NCBI GenBank assembly: GCA_037951165.1
Contig: JBBDHG010000104.1
Coordinates: 50,001 to 114,000, forward strand
Reading direction: 5' to 3'
Length of the DNA: 64,000 nucleotides
DNA from: Lophius americanus
Lineage: Eukaryota; Chordata; Actinopteri; Lophiiformes; Lophiidae
Below are positions 1 through 12,110 of the stretch, one piece after another. The first letter of the stretch is position 1; each line of letters starts with the position of its first letter. The notes under the pieces are model-generated. The model had not been told where the DNA came from and made no database searches. It saw only the letters and a list, made by a program, of their open reading frames with translations. The translations under genes and the position numbers were made by a program.

Positions 1-2
1 TC

Positions 3-176
3 CTGTCTGCTCTTATCAACATGCTTCCTGACGGTGTGTTCAAGGTGGCTGCGGATTCAGAACCCTCTCCGTCATCGTCTGTCTCTCCGCAGCTAAACGC
101 GTCCCCCGGAGACGTTTTTCCTTTTTCTGGCGTCTCGTTCTTCAGTTTTTATAATAAGAACTTTCATCATAAATGA
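3..176 (+). other. coding-like frame at the left edge, unidentified
   Basis: The frame starting at base 3 stays open for 57 codons to TGA at 174-176 (LSALINMLPDGVFKVAADSE, then a Ser/Pro-rich stretch). The first ~37 codons are GC-rich and coding-like; the remainder becomes low-complexity and AT-rich. It could be the C-terminal exon of a plus-strand gene lying left of the window. Alternatively, CTGTCTCTCCGCAG at 89-102 resembles a splice acceptor, so the real arrangement may differ. I do not recognise the protein. Confidence 0.2.
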
Positions 177-825
177 AGTAAGAGCTCGGAACTTTTTACA
201 CCTAAGTAGAGGTTTTCACTTCTCCCATATTATCCACATTAACTGTCATAGAATTATTTATGTTAATTTTAGGAAATGAACATATTTTGAATATTATTAG
301 TGTTTTTGGATGTTTATGATCATTTAATGTGAAGAAAATTTTTTTTTTCAGCCGCATAATTTTGACACTTATTGAGAGAATGAACACTACAATGGTCGTG
401 ATCGTACACTATAAAAAAACAACACAATCAAATGATGTATTATGGAGTTTAAGATTATAGTTGAAAATAATTATATGTATTGTGTCGCCAGTGAAAGTCA
501 TTTAAAAAAAAAAAAACTTTTTCCACTGTGTAACATTTGTCTTAAAACGCTCAGATTTGTGCACTAATGATAAACACATATTTATTTAACTGTTTCATAT
601 GTTAGTCGTTTTAAAGGTAAAGCATTGGGGGAAAGAAAATTCTGAGAAATAATTTCCAGATATGTAATTTTTTATTTATTTTTTTTTGCTTTTGGGGCGT
701 CGTCATGCACTGTTAAAAACAACAACAACAAACAAACTAGAAATCTAAATCAAAATTAAGTATTATTAGTCCAGCTTTATAAATACTTGATGTCTTTGAG
801 TGCTACCGGTTGAAGTCATTTTCTA

Positions 826-861
826 AGTTCAACCAACAACTTAGAAATTGTTGGTTGAACT
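826..861. repeat. short perfect inverted repeat
   Basis: Fourteen-base arms (AGTTCAACCAACAA and its exact complement) at 826-839 and 848-861 are separated by 8 nt. Confidence 0.8.
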
Positions 862-960
862 AATTTTGTGTCCATTTTGGAAACCGCAATAAAAACTCTT
901 AATGTATCAAAAGTCGTGTCGTCCAAACTGCAGACTGTGGTGATGTAAGAACGCCCATAA

Positions 961-1990
961 GTATAATCCTGAAAAGTCGGGGGTGTTAAGGAATCTTCAT
1001 CGTCTTAGTGCGAGGAAGAACTGGAATGATTTTTGGAGGGATGGGTTCCATATTTCTGACACTAGCGGGAGTTTTATTGCCAAAAGTTTTAAGGCCATAT
1101 ATTCTCAAGCATTCGTCCGATTTGGTCCAAATTAGCTGCATATGAATTGAATCATGGAGATCTATCTTATATATGTCATATTTTACTTTAAAAGCTCACA
1201 TTCAACACAGTAGGGGGCGCATTTTTAGCAAGAAAACACTGAATTCAAACCAAAAAATACTGAATTCGCCAAAAAACACTGTTTTCAAATCAAAAAACAC
1301 GGTTTTCAAACAAAAAAACACGGTTTTCAAACAAAAAAACACGGTTTTCAAACAAAACAAAACACTGTTTTCAAACCAAAAAACACTGTTTTCAAACCAA
1401 AAAACACGGTTTTCAAACAAAAAAACACGGTTTTCAAACAAAAAAACATGGTTTTCAAACAAAAAAACCCACTGTTTTCAAACAAAAAAACACTGTTTTC
1501 AAACAAAAAAACACTGTTTTCAAACAAAAAAACACCGTTTTAAAACAAAAAAACACTGTTTTCAAACAAAAAAACACGGTTTTCAAACAAAGAAAACACG
1601 GTTCTCAAACAAAAAAACACGATTTTAAAATAAAAAAACATTGTTTTCAAACAAAAAAAACACGGTTTCAAAAAAATAAACACTTTATTTCAAACACGAT
1701 TTTAAACAAAAAAACACTGTTTTCAAACAAAAAACCACCGTTTTGAAACAAAAAACACTTTTTAAAAAACTTTCATGGATCATTATGAAACTTGATACCC
1801 ACTTACATCTCATTGTGAGGAAGAACTGCATTGGTTTTCGGAAAGGTGGGTTGTATATTTCCAGCACAAGGGGGAGGTTTATTCCGGACATAATGTCTAA
1901 ACCGCTTTATTTATTGCATTATTTATTGCATATTGAATCGCCTTGAGGAGACAGATCTTGTTTATATATGAAATACGGTCGACATGACCT
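961..1990 (+). repeat. TIR-bearing dispersed repeat, copy 1, split by a minisatellite
   Basis: The left end reads GTATAATCCTGAAAAGTC. It then shows the family landmarks GAGGAAGAACTGGA, a CACTAGCGGGAG motif, GGAGATCTATCTT and CAGTAGGGGGCGC, up to about 1230. A tandem array follows, and the landmarks resume at about 1766 (TTTCATGGATCATTATGAAA, GAGGAAGAACTGCA). Only the left terminal sequence is recognisable. Confidence 0.7.
1227..1760 (+). repeat. minisatellite, unit about 20 bp
   Basis: About 25 tandem copies of AAACACGGTTTTCAAACAAA with CACGG/CACTG variants. The same motif occurs once inside other copies of the host repeat (for example AAAAACACTGTTTTC near 49532), so the array appears to have expanded from the host's own interior. 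The 151-codon plus-strand frame here is a by-product. Confidence 0.9.
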
Positions 1991-2439
1991 CACAAAGTGT
2001 CAAAGGTCATCCCTACCTGTGGTCTCTAAATGAGATGCGAACGGTCTGAGGGATACCGTAAAATATGTAATGACTTATAGAAGGAAACAAATCATCACAT
2101 ATGCATCTCGTTAAAATGAAAATTGTAAAACCTTCAGCTTCAACTGAAGTCTGACAGGCGTTACGTTCACAGAACCACGATTGGAGAGAAGAAGAAGAAA
2201 AAAACGCATCACAGCCTACAGCAACATTAAAGAGTAAAACATACAATCCAGCCTCAGAGCCCCAACTGTCATTAATCCTTTAATGTTCTCTCCAAAGAAA
2301 GAAAAATACGCTACATTCTTTCCTTGCATATTTTCTTCGGGCTATTTATTGATTTAATAAAACGGCAAGCCTATAAAAAAAAAAGTTTTTGTATTTCCGG
2401 GAAATCAGTTGATTTTAATTCAATGAGCTTCTTCTCTTA

Positions 2440-2683
2440 GTAAAACATGTTTGTAGAAAACACAGAATATTTGATCCTTAAGAGATGATACATTATTGAC
2501 GAATGAGATTATTCTCATTCGTCAATAATGTACGATCCTCTGTGTCCCCTTTGACCCCTGGTGTCCCCCAGGGCTCCGTCATTGGCCCCTTACTCTTTAG
2601 CTTTTAAAAAAAAAGATTTATAAACAGGTTCAGTAACTTCTTTCAATGAAATACTGATTCAAAATACGGTCAACCAAATGGTT

Positions 2684-2690
<7 letters not shown>
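2440..2690 (+). repeat. RT-segment repeat, copy 1
   Basis: It contains the codons for GVPQGSVIGPLLFS at 2560-2601, a non-LTR (L2/CR1-like) reverse-transcriptase signature, flanked by family sequence (ACATGTTTGTAGAAAA on the left, GGTCAACCAAATGG on the right). Frames beyond the signature are broken. A perfect inverted repeat lies just upstream of the signature. Confidence 0.65.
2489..2532. repeat. perfect 20-bp inverted repeat with 4-nt spacer
   Basis: Left arm 2489-2508, spacer TTAT, right arm 2513-2532. It sits within copy 1 of the RT-segment repeat; other copies lack it. Confidence 0.9.

Positions 2691-2761
<71 letters not shown>
2686..2761. repeat. (AC)n microsatellite
   Basis: About 38 uninterrupted AC dinucleotides directly abutting the right side of an RT-segment repeat copy. 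Confidence 0.95.
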
Positions 2762-4374
2762 CCACGGATAAAGACACACTTCTGGACATGACCTTGAGAT
2801 ACTTGTTATTAATTAACCGCGTCAAAGTACGAATCAGAGCATCAAACCTTCAGTTGTGTTTGTCACCTGTATTAATCAGACAATTAATTCCAGGTACGTC
2901 TCGGGGGGGCCTCAGGTGAGCCCGAGCAACAGGAGAGCTTGGGGACGGTGCGAGGGGAGGACAACGGATGCTTCACAGGAAGACAAAGAGCGATAACCCA
3001 CAGGACAACAAGAGGCAGCAATCAAAAAAAACGCCAAATTACAGATACAATTCAAAATAGATGAGCAGAACTAATTGTTATGTCTCCCTCTCTACCAAGA
3101 GTTTCCCAGAATCCTTCACAGTGAATGCTTTTTAATCACAGGCATCAACAACAGCCAGAAAAACTCTCTTTCTCAAGTTACATCTAAAATCATTGTTTCC
3201 AATAACAATATCAACAAAAAGGAACTTTAAATAAATCTTCGTAAAAGGCTGACTTAGCAGTTTCTTCCTTCTGCCATAATGAAACAGTAAAAGTAGACTG
3301 TTAGTATCTGCTACTGCAACCAGGAGCAGCTGCACCTCAGAACACAGTCAGGTGTATGAACAACCACCTGAGAAGAGTGTTTCATTTTATTACAACAGCC
3401 GATCAGAGCAGCAGTATGTGGGATACGCCCACCTCTGGAGTCTGGATACTGGTGGTGGCGGCTGATGACTCCGCTGAGGCCGATGAATGATGAGACCGAT
3501 GGATCTCCTAGGACTAGGAGTCGTCTGACTGCTTCTTGGCCAGATCTCCATTAGGGCCAACAGTTCAAACATTTGAGTAAACTGAACCAGCGTTTTAGAC
3601 GCAGGTTTGAAACCCTCCAAGAAAAAGGCAGGAATCGTAGTTTGTCTCTAGGATCTTTGACGGCCGTTCAGTTGGAGAAAAACGGGTCAAGAAAACCCAG
3701 CTGATGTACGAAGAACTGTCAAAACTACCGAAGCTTTCCAACTAACTTTCCTCATAGAGTTCTGCCGTCAGAGATGAAGGCAGGGCAGAATCCTCATGGA
3801 CAGAATCCTCCGTCCATCTTTTCAGACAGGGAGGGTTATTATCGCCATGGTCCGTTTTGTTTTTTAAGTTCTGGGACTTGTTGTTCTGTTCACAGAATGT
3901 TCCACCTCAGGTCCAACGTCTCTCTGAGGCTTCTGTATTTTTTCCAATGGTTTTTTATAGTTTGGACCTGGCGGTTGGGACCGGAGGGATGGACTTTTTC
4001 TAAAATTTCTATCTTATTTTATGAATGATGTTTAAAAAGTATCTGGCGCCTGGGCCCCACAGGTTCAACCGGTGACACTGTCCTAGAATTTTTCTATTTC
4101 TGGTTAGGACATAGAATTTGTACATAGAAAATTGATACATTCTTGCTGCCTCAAGGAAAGGACTGTACCGTGGTGAGTTATTCTGGAGTGATGGGAAAAA
4201 GGGCCAGGAGGTGATCAGAGGCATCGATGCAGTGACGTGGGCGATGTATCGGTCCGTCGTGGCGAAGAAAGAGCTGAGTAGAAAAGGTAAAGCTCTCAAT
4301 TCACCCTCATCTATGGTCAGGAGCTCTGGCTGAAAGAATGAGGTCAAGGAAACAAGCAGCTTTAATGATCTTCC

Positions 4375-4690
4375 CTGGTGAGGTGGGCCGGGCTCAGCCT
4401 TTAGGGATCAGGCGCGAAGCTCGGGTTTTCCAGCGGAAGCTCGGAATGGAGGCGCTGCTCCTTCGCGGAGAAAGGAGCCAGTAGAAGTTAACAGGGCATC
4501 TGATTAATAATAATAATAATAATTATAATACATTTACTTTATAACGCACTTTACATTTGGATCAAATCTCAAAGTGCTAAAATTAGGATTCGGACGCCTT
4601 CCAGGTACGTCCAACCAGGAGAAGACCCCGGCGTAGACCCAGATCCGACCCGGGATTAGAGGAAGGAAATAGAACAGAATGGAATCTTAA
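4375..4690 (+). mobile_element. LINE 3' remnant interrupted by a small retroposon
   Basis: Sequence such as CCCTGGTGAGGTGGGCCGGG, GGAGCCAGTAGAAG, GGGCATCTGATTA and, after an insertion, CGGACGCCTTCCAGGTACG then CAGGAGAAGACCCCGGCGTA matches the common 3' region of a teleost non-LTR element (Rex-like; family from memory). The frame is decayed. The insertion occupies 4507-4581. Confidence 0.65.
4507..4581 (-). mobile_element. (ATT)n-tailed small retroposon, copy 1
   Basis: Read on the minus strand it is AGCACTTTGAGATTTGATCC, AAATGTAAAGTGCGTTATAA and AGTAAATGTATTATAATT, then an (ATT)n tail. This resembles the 3' terminus of L2-type LINEs or of a SINE using that tail. ATTA flanks both sides and may be a target duplication. 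Confidence 0.65.
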
Positions 4691-5429
4691 CCAATCTTCT
4701 CCCTCAAATGCATTTTTGGTGAATCTTGTTAAAAATAATAATGGAAATGATTCTCCTCACCTACAAGTAAAAGACGAAATGAAGTTTTCTGTTTTAATGT
4801 CTTTGGGAGAGTCTTGTGGAAAGTTCCACCTCCAATCCCCAGAGCCCTGCTGGATTGACATGAAAGAGTTCTAACCCAGGAAAGGTAGAAGATGAGGGAG
4901 TGGAACTCAACAACGCCTGGGAGATATTAAGACGGCGGGGGGACATTGGCGTCGCTGGCAATGACCATCGACTGTCACACCTCTGACGAGCAAACCGCCT
5001 CGTTTTCAGACTCCTGGAATCGACACGACATGTTCAGTCGGCCGAGGGGGAGAAAGGAGGCCCTGACAAGAGAGAGGAGGTGAGGCGAGCAGTCATGCTG
5101 ACCCGGGCGCTGACTCAGGTGTTTAAACGCCGACAGTTTGAGTGCAGGTGTAGCAGAGATGTCAGAATGTTGACAGGACTAATCCAAATCAACAGCAAGT
5201 CTCTGGCGGCTAAGGAGAGAAGAAAGCTAAAAGCTGCGGCGCCTGAAGGAGAAGAGCCCAGAACCAATACTGAGCTCTTAAAGGACAAACCCGCAACTTT
5301 TACACGTAAAAGTCCGTTCAGTCGGGGAGGTCGTGACCTCTGGAGGAAACGAGTCAAAATATCTGGTTTTACTCCTGGAGGAGATTATATATTTATTAAC
5401 GGATAAAGGCCTTCGCTGCCGTCCTTGAA

Positions 5430-5860
5430 AGGCAAGGGTATATCCCCCAAAAGGTCCACAATCTCCTGCGTCCTACAAGGAATCCCCCCTGACTGAAAAT
5501 ATTAAATATCAGCGTAAAATAAATAGAACTAAGATTGACCACCTCGAATCATATTTCCACGAAATATGGACCAAATTCAACCAGCAGTTAACAAAATATG
5601 TCCAAAAAACAGTGTTTTCCCAAAGATGAAGCGCCCCCTAGTGAGTAAAAAGTGAATAATAAGAAAAAAACAGTCATATTGCCTCCTCCTTCCTCGGACT
5701 AAGCTCAGCAACTTCAAATTCAATCCAGTTCTTCCTCACACTAAGGTCTAAGTGGCTGTAAAATTTGAAAGTGATCCATGGAATCTTTTTTTTAGTCATG
5801 GCGTTAACACGTCGGATATGCGGAACCAGCTGAAGCATAACGATTCCATAAAAACCTGCA
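5430..5860 (-). repeat. TIR-bearing dispersed repeat, copy 2
   Basis: The lower end has GGTATATCCCCCAAAAGGTC (complement of the family right end). Inside are CAGTGTTTTCCCAAAG, GCGCCCCCTAGTGAGT and CAATCCAGTTCTTCCTCAC, all inverted family landmarks. The other terminus is not evident. Confidence 0.65.
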
Positions 5861-6459
5861 AACATTCCAGCCCAGCAGGTTTAAAACATTCCTTTAATAA
5901 CCAAATGGTAAATATCATATCACAACATTAGATAGTCATCGTTCATTTGATAAAAGATCAGGTTTAGGCTTCAGAGTTTTTACCCTGTTGCCCCGCTTGA
6001 CTGACATTAGAACTTCAGAACAAGATCCGATGAGGACACATCCCTCCGCGTCCCACGGAGGACACCATCAGTAGAAAGATGCGAGCCATCGGTTTGAAGA
6101 AAAGAAATTCAACCGCCTCAGGAAGTTTGTTGCCTCCGATGCAGCAACATTTTTCTTCTCGATTACAAAACTTTTACAGAACTTTATAAGGTTTCCCAAC
6201 TAAAACACATGAAACAACAAACTCCTTCAGCTGTAGAACGGAACCATCAGTGCCAAAATGAAATAACATACATTTAAAGCAAATTGCACAACAAAACAAC
6301 ATTTTTTTGCTACTGTATGTGCCGAGATTATAAGACGACCTTAAAATGACCTTCAACACTAAACTCTAAAAATAAAGTTATGCTTATGTTATCTCGTTTT
6401 TGCTTTTCTTAATAAAGTTGTCAATTTAATGGTTGATGGAGCAAGAAGCATAACATGCA

Positions 6460-6970
6460 TGTGAAATTAAATGGAATTCAAATTTAAAAGAAATTTAAAT
6501 AGATTTAATTAAAATAGAATAAAATAAAATATATAAAATTAAATTAAATTATATTAAATTAAATAATATTATATTATATTTTATAAAAATTTAATCTAAT
6601 TAAAATAGAATAAACTAAACTAAAATATATTACATTTAATTAAATAATATTAAATTAAATTTTATACTATATTAAATTGAATTTAATTAAAATAGAATAA
6701 GCTAAAATAAAATATATTAAATTAAATTATATTAAATTAAGTTATATTAAATAATATCATATTATATTCAATTTTATTTAATTCAAATAGAATAAACTAA
6801 ACTAAAATATATTCAATTAAATTAAATTAAAAATGAAATTCAATTAAATAGAATAGACCTGAATAAAATTTAATTTAATTAATTATATTATCTTATATTA
6901 AATTAAATTAAATTAAATAGAATAGACCCGAGTAGAATTCAATTTAATTCCATTGAATTAAATGATGTAT
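6460..6970. repeat. AT-rich low-complexity tract (ATTAA-type)
   Basis: About 500 bp of degenerate AAATTAAATT / TATTAAATTAA units with a very low G+C content. Confidence 0.9.
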
Positions 6971-7461
6971 GTATATGCATAGGAATGTATGTAATTGGTC
7001 ATCAGTAGGGATGATGGGTAAACCAAAATGGTGGATTTCCTGGTAGTAAACATGTTTAGGTACAGATGACCTGCGTACCTTCACAGATGATGTCGCTGCA
7101 GCCAAACTGCATTCAGTTCTGTTGAATAATAATCAGCACCATGACCCAGCCGACAAGATACAATATTGTTGGCTGATGTGTGAAACTCATTTCGCTGCCA
7201 GATGCAAATCTTTCGGTAATTAAGCCGATTAAAACACCCACAGATCCGAGGGCACAGGCAAAGGCGCCCGTGTTTATAAACGGCGTCCATGTGAGTTAGA
7301 AACACAGAAGAGAAGGAGAGCGGGATAAATTCTCTCAGGGTACGAGAGGAAACGTGTCAGAATATGATAAAGACGAATCTCCACACACTGAATTCTCCCT
7401 CTTTCTGTTCTCAGACACTGGCGTGAATCCGTCCAGACTGGCGTGCAGACGAGGACGCAGA

Positions 7462-7486
7462 CTCTCTCTCTCTCTCTCTCTCTCTC
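7462..7486. repeat. (CT)n microsatellite
   Basis: Twelve or so CT dinucleotides in a pyrimidine-rich neighbourhood. Confidence 0.9.
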
Positions 7487-8639
7487 AGCCGCTCTTACAA
7501 ACACTTAAAGCTCCTTTCTTTTCTTAATCAGCCTAAAGCCCTGCCGTCTGCTTTTCAGCTCTTCTCCTCGTCTATGATGCAGCATTTCAGCTCAACATCC
7601 TCCACCGTTCTCATCTTCTCTCCCTCGGTCTCATCTGGGTTTTTTCCAACACACACACACACACTATCTCACACACTCTGCCCATATCTCCATGGCAGTT
7701 CCTGCTGCATCCCTTTCCTTAATTCATCACTTCTTCTGGTCTTGTTCTGGATCATCCTCCCACTCCTCTGTTAGCAGGAGTGTTATCTCATCCCTGCCTC
7801 TCCTCTTTTCCTCGCCCTCCCTACACTCCTCCTTCTTTATCTTAGATTTCAATGGGCTTCAAAAGGCGTCGCCGCCTGCCATACTGATTGTTGCTTCATC
7901 GGTTTTCAGTCCATCACCCGCCCCCCCTCCACACACACCGTCTCCACCTCCTCCCTCTCTCTCTCTCCTTCTCTCTCTCGCCCTGGGAAAGTGATGCACT
8001 CCAACACGCCTGATGACATCTATCCAGTGGGAGGTTTTTTTTAGCCGTGTGACACTTTTTCTTTGCAAATGGGCCGCAGCACATATATTGTTTTTGGACT
8101 AAATGCCCGCCATGCACACGGACGTTTGTGTCAGCGTGTTGCTATGGCGATCCTTGCCGTTCAGGCCGGCAGGACACCTGCGGGGAGAGAGAGCAGCAGG
8201 TTCCATGGGCTGCTGGATGAACATTTATGTTTATTTATTCTTCTGGGTGAGGTGAGGTGAGGAGAAGGACGGGCAGATGTTGTGGAGGGGAGGTTCAGGG
8301 TGGCAGGAGGAGAAGAAGGACAAAAACAGCTGTTAGGGGGGCGCTAACCTGATCCTCTGGAGAGCCCGATTCTCTCAGTATTTTAATGCTCTGATGTTGT
8401 TTACGCCGCCAGCAGCCCATATAATCATCAAAGCCTCTAAGTGACACCACGCAAACCAAACACTTCCCAGCCTCTCCTTCCCCTCCATCCTCCTCCTCCT
8501 CCTCCTCCTCCTCCATTTCGATCGCCATGGTAACTGATTGCCTCGCTCCCCTCTACCTTGAATTTGTTCAGGCACAAAATCACCTGTTGTTCTTCTCTCT
8601 GCTGCCGTTAACCGTTTCTTTCCGTTTGGCTGCCGATTT

Positions 8640-9010
8640 GTTGGATCCCCTGAGAAAAAACTAGTCTCTCCATCCTCTAAAGACTCGAAGGTACCGACAT
8701 GTTTTTAGGAGACTATCAGACTTTTTTGGTCCTAGCACACTTTGATATACCAAAAGACTTTCTCAATCACCATGATTATTGCCTCCTCTTAGACATGTGG
8801 TGTCCCCCAGGGCTCCACTCTTGGCACCTTACTCTTTAGCATATAGATTTCGCCACTGGATGATATTACAGGTCATAGAAATAGAGAGTGAAAATGAAAT
8901 AGAGACTGAAAATGAAATAGAGACTGAAAATGAAATAGAGACTGAAAATGAGCTCAACCAAATCGTTGAGCAGGACAATGAAGGGTTAATGAGAGATTGG
9001 GGTTGGAATA
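8640..9010 (+). repeat. RT-segment repeat, copy 2
   Basis: GGTGTCCCCCAGGGCTCC from 8799 and CCTTACTCTTTAGCATATAG encode the decayed GVPQGSTLGTLLFSI signature. The right half contains GAGCTCAACCAAATCGTTGA and GCAGGACAATGAAGGGTTAA, shared with the other copies. Confidence 0.65.
8889..8953 (+). repeat. 18-bp tandem repeat
   Basis: About 3.6 copies of GAAAATGAAATAGAGACT, grown inside copy 2 of the RT-segment repeat from a single-copy family segment (copy 5 near 40420 has one such segment). Confidence 0.9.
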
Positions 9011-9334
9011 AACGTTACAATCAAAGTGGTGTATATTCTTTACTCAGATAAAAGTACAGTAGGTTACCGTATATTTTGGAGTTTAGCGTCTAAAGTCTGC
9101 TCCATTTGCGGTACCGTTAATAATCCTGTAATTACCGATAATGACCCGTCAGTTACTTTTCCTAGATCCATTCCCCCGACATTTGTCCTGGCACCATACC
9201 AAGGTCAGATTCATCATTTATTTTATCTTAGCATTTATTTAGAGAGTGTTAAGTAGTCTCGTGTTATGGTTTTCCATATTCCCTGACAGCGTAGTGTGGT
9301 TACTTTGGTTTTTTTTGGGGTTGTCTGGCATATG

Positions 9335-9555
9335 CTGCCATCCGCAATAGCAACAATTTTTCCCCCCAAAAGACCCCCAAGCACCTGCGTTGTACAGGCA
9401 ATCCCCCTGATTGAACTCATCAACTTAAATGTGAAGTTATGCCAGAAGAAAAATGTTTTTCGTGGAAAATCTCCCGACAGTGAGTAAAATATGAACCATT
9501 ATAGTGAAATATGATAAATCACAGATACATTTCCTGGAGTTGATTCCAGATCGTC
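9335..9555 (-). repeat. TIR-bearing dispersed repeat, copy 3, fragment
   Basis: TTCCCCCCAAAAGACCCCC, GCGTTGTACAGGCAATCCCC and GTGAGTAAAATATGAACC match the inverted right half of the family. Confidence 0.6.
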
Positions 9556-11807
9556 TCGTCTGCGGGCTTTTTTCTCTTCCACTAAGTTTTGAAATCAGTC
9601 TTGGTGTCATTTAAAGCACGTAGGGATGAAAAAATATATAACTCTACTGAAATGATTCGCCAGTTTTGATGTATTAGGAGATTAAAAGTGCAGATATCTT
9701 AACATCAGGGAGTTAAAGAGTAATTTCAGTCCATAGTTGGCTCACCTGGAAATATTTCATGCTTTTTCTGCGAAGCATCGGGATCAAGCGCAGTTAAACT
9801 TTTACATTTATAGTTTATGTCGGCGCCGCTCAAATCTGACGTAATGAGTTATTATCAAATGAATACCTGATTTTTTTTTCTTTCCCTTACCTTTTATTGC
9901 TGCCATGACTGATTAGAGACATTTAGGAAGAGGAGAAACTGTCTTTAGGATTAAACCATTCAAATCCAGTTTTGTCCATATTCATGCATTATCCATTATA
10001 ACAACCTTTTATTTTGAAAAGGCATTTTATTTCAACTCCTTTGACAAAATCGTACGTACTGCATTTACGTCTTCTAGTGTGGCTTATTTTGCAACATAAG
10101 ACCCAAGTGTCCCTTCTTTTTACCAGCTGAATGATTTTTTCTTTTTTGATTATTTTTATTTTCAGATTAAATTTAAAAAAAAGGAGAAAAGAAAAAGGGC
10201 TAATTTCCAAAAATCAAGCGTTTTTTTTTTTTTACAGTCTTAAAATTCCTGTTATTGCAGTAGAAACTTTCAAATCCTCTCCATCACTTCATCTTTCCAT
10301 CTCCTTGAATTGTTGTGTTTAAATAAGAACGTCTCGCTCATTTTTACAGCAGGACTGAAGAAAAGAACATACAAATACATAAATGCATACCCACCGCTGC
10401 CGGTATCGATCCGGCAGATCCAACCAGGTCGCTTCCTCTGTGTTTGAGTCATATGTTTTACTTCTTTCGTCAGCTCAGTCCTCAGAAGTTCAGAAAAACA
10501 AGCTGAAAGAAAGTCACCTTGAACGAAATAAAAAGAAAATAGTGAATTTGTTACTTACTGTTTATTATGATTTGAGTGAAGCGGTAAATTTGGAGTCATT
10601 ATTAGGCACACTTTTCCTTTAACTAAAGACAAAAAGAGCTTTATTTTCACTTAGGAAAAACCTGATAGTCATAATTCTGTCCCTGTTGACTTTTTTCTTC
10701 AGAGTGCTCGCGTAAAAATTATGAAAATTCATGTTATAAGAAATATTATTCATTTTTCTCAAGACAAAATCTCTACAAACCGTAATTATTTAAGATATAT
10801 TTAACCTTAATCAACTGTTCAAACGTCACTGCGACCTCCATCCATCCCTCTGGACACACTACACCACCAGGTTGCCCCAAAATGGTGGGTACACTGTAAA
10901 AAAAGAAGAAAAAAAGTGAATTTTTTGTGACGTGGAGAAAGTGATATATTGAGGTATAAGTAATGCTTTTCCTTTCTTTGAGGAGAATGTAATTTCCATA
11001 CGCACAAACTAAAGAAAATAGGTTTAAACTAGAAGCCATGTTTTCCCATTAGAATGATTAAAAAGCACTTTAAATGAACGACACAGTTGTTTCCACAGCG
11101 TACTCTACCTCTTCTCCTGCTCTCTCTCTCCTTCTGCAGAACAAACGCAGCAGCTTGGACAAAGTGGAAAAACACGCAGGGGTTCTAGCGAGAACGGAGT
11201 GTTGTTGTCGATATGTGAAATTCTTCCAATTATCGGCTTTAATTTAATCCTCATTTTAAAAAAAACACAGCAGTTTTTTTTTGTCAGACGCCCAAAACAA
11301 ACAATCGTCTCTGGTGTGAGAGTTGTTTTTTGTGATGTCATAACCTCCTGTTGCTCCTTTCTCATGACATCCAGCAGCTCGTTTTGGACCGGGGTGCCTC
11401 TTCTTCCTCCGGATGCATGGATCTGCTTCCGTGGCAACGAAACATACCACATTGATCTATTATTAAACGTAAGGATCCATCGGACTCTCCGCCGGCTGTG
11501 GGAGTTAAATCACATGACTCACATGCAAATTGAGTCCTTTCATCAGACTCGTCAAATCAAGTGTCATTTCTCCCTTTAGTGGTTCAACCACCGGCCTCAT
11601 TCTGCCAAGTGTCAACTTTTGAGAGGAGCCAGACAAAATGTTTAAGTTATTGAAGAAAATTTCAAAAAAGGATGTCAAGCATTGATTTGTAGCAAATCAC
11701 AGAGAGTCTCAATATTCATAGTTCTGTGCTGAGGATCGGCTCACTGACAAGCTCGTCGTTTAATTCTCCTTCTTTTTTGGCGTACATGTTTTCCCACCGT
11801 TACTCTA

Positions 11808-12110
11808 TGGCAGACGTCTCAAACTAAAGGCCTGCGGGCCAAATCCGGCCCGCAAAAATATTAAATCCGGCCCATGAGCCAATATCTAATTTCTATAATA
11901 ATCAACAGACACAACATATACTACAAATCCCAGAATGCACTGTGACAGCACTAGCTCTCCCACCGCTGCTCTATTGTCACTCTGTTGTCTCACTCTAATA
12001 AACTTTACGCTGAACCTTAGAGGAGATGCCACGGAGCCCGGGAGGCGAAACTGATATAAATAATTCCTCATTTAATACCCTAAATAACAAATGCATTCGT
12101 AATTTGACAC
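11808..12110 (+). mobile_element. probable hAT-like DNA transposon remnant
   Basis: GACGTCTCAAACTAAAGGCC, GCGGGCCAAATCCGGCCCGC and CTACAAATCCCAGAATGCAC resemble the terminal and subterminal sequence of vertebrate Charlie/ZBED-type hAT elements. There is no transposase frame. Family assignment is from memory. Confidence 0.45.

Noticed and set aside
1173..1628. 151-codon plus-strand frame rich in KKTRFSN
   Set aside because: Translation of the ~20-bp minisatellite.
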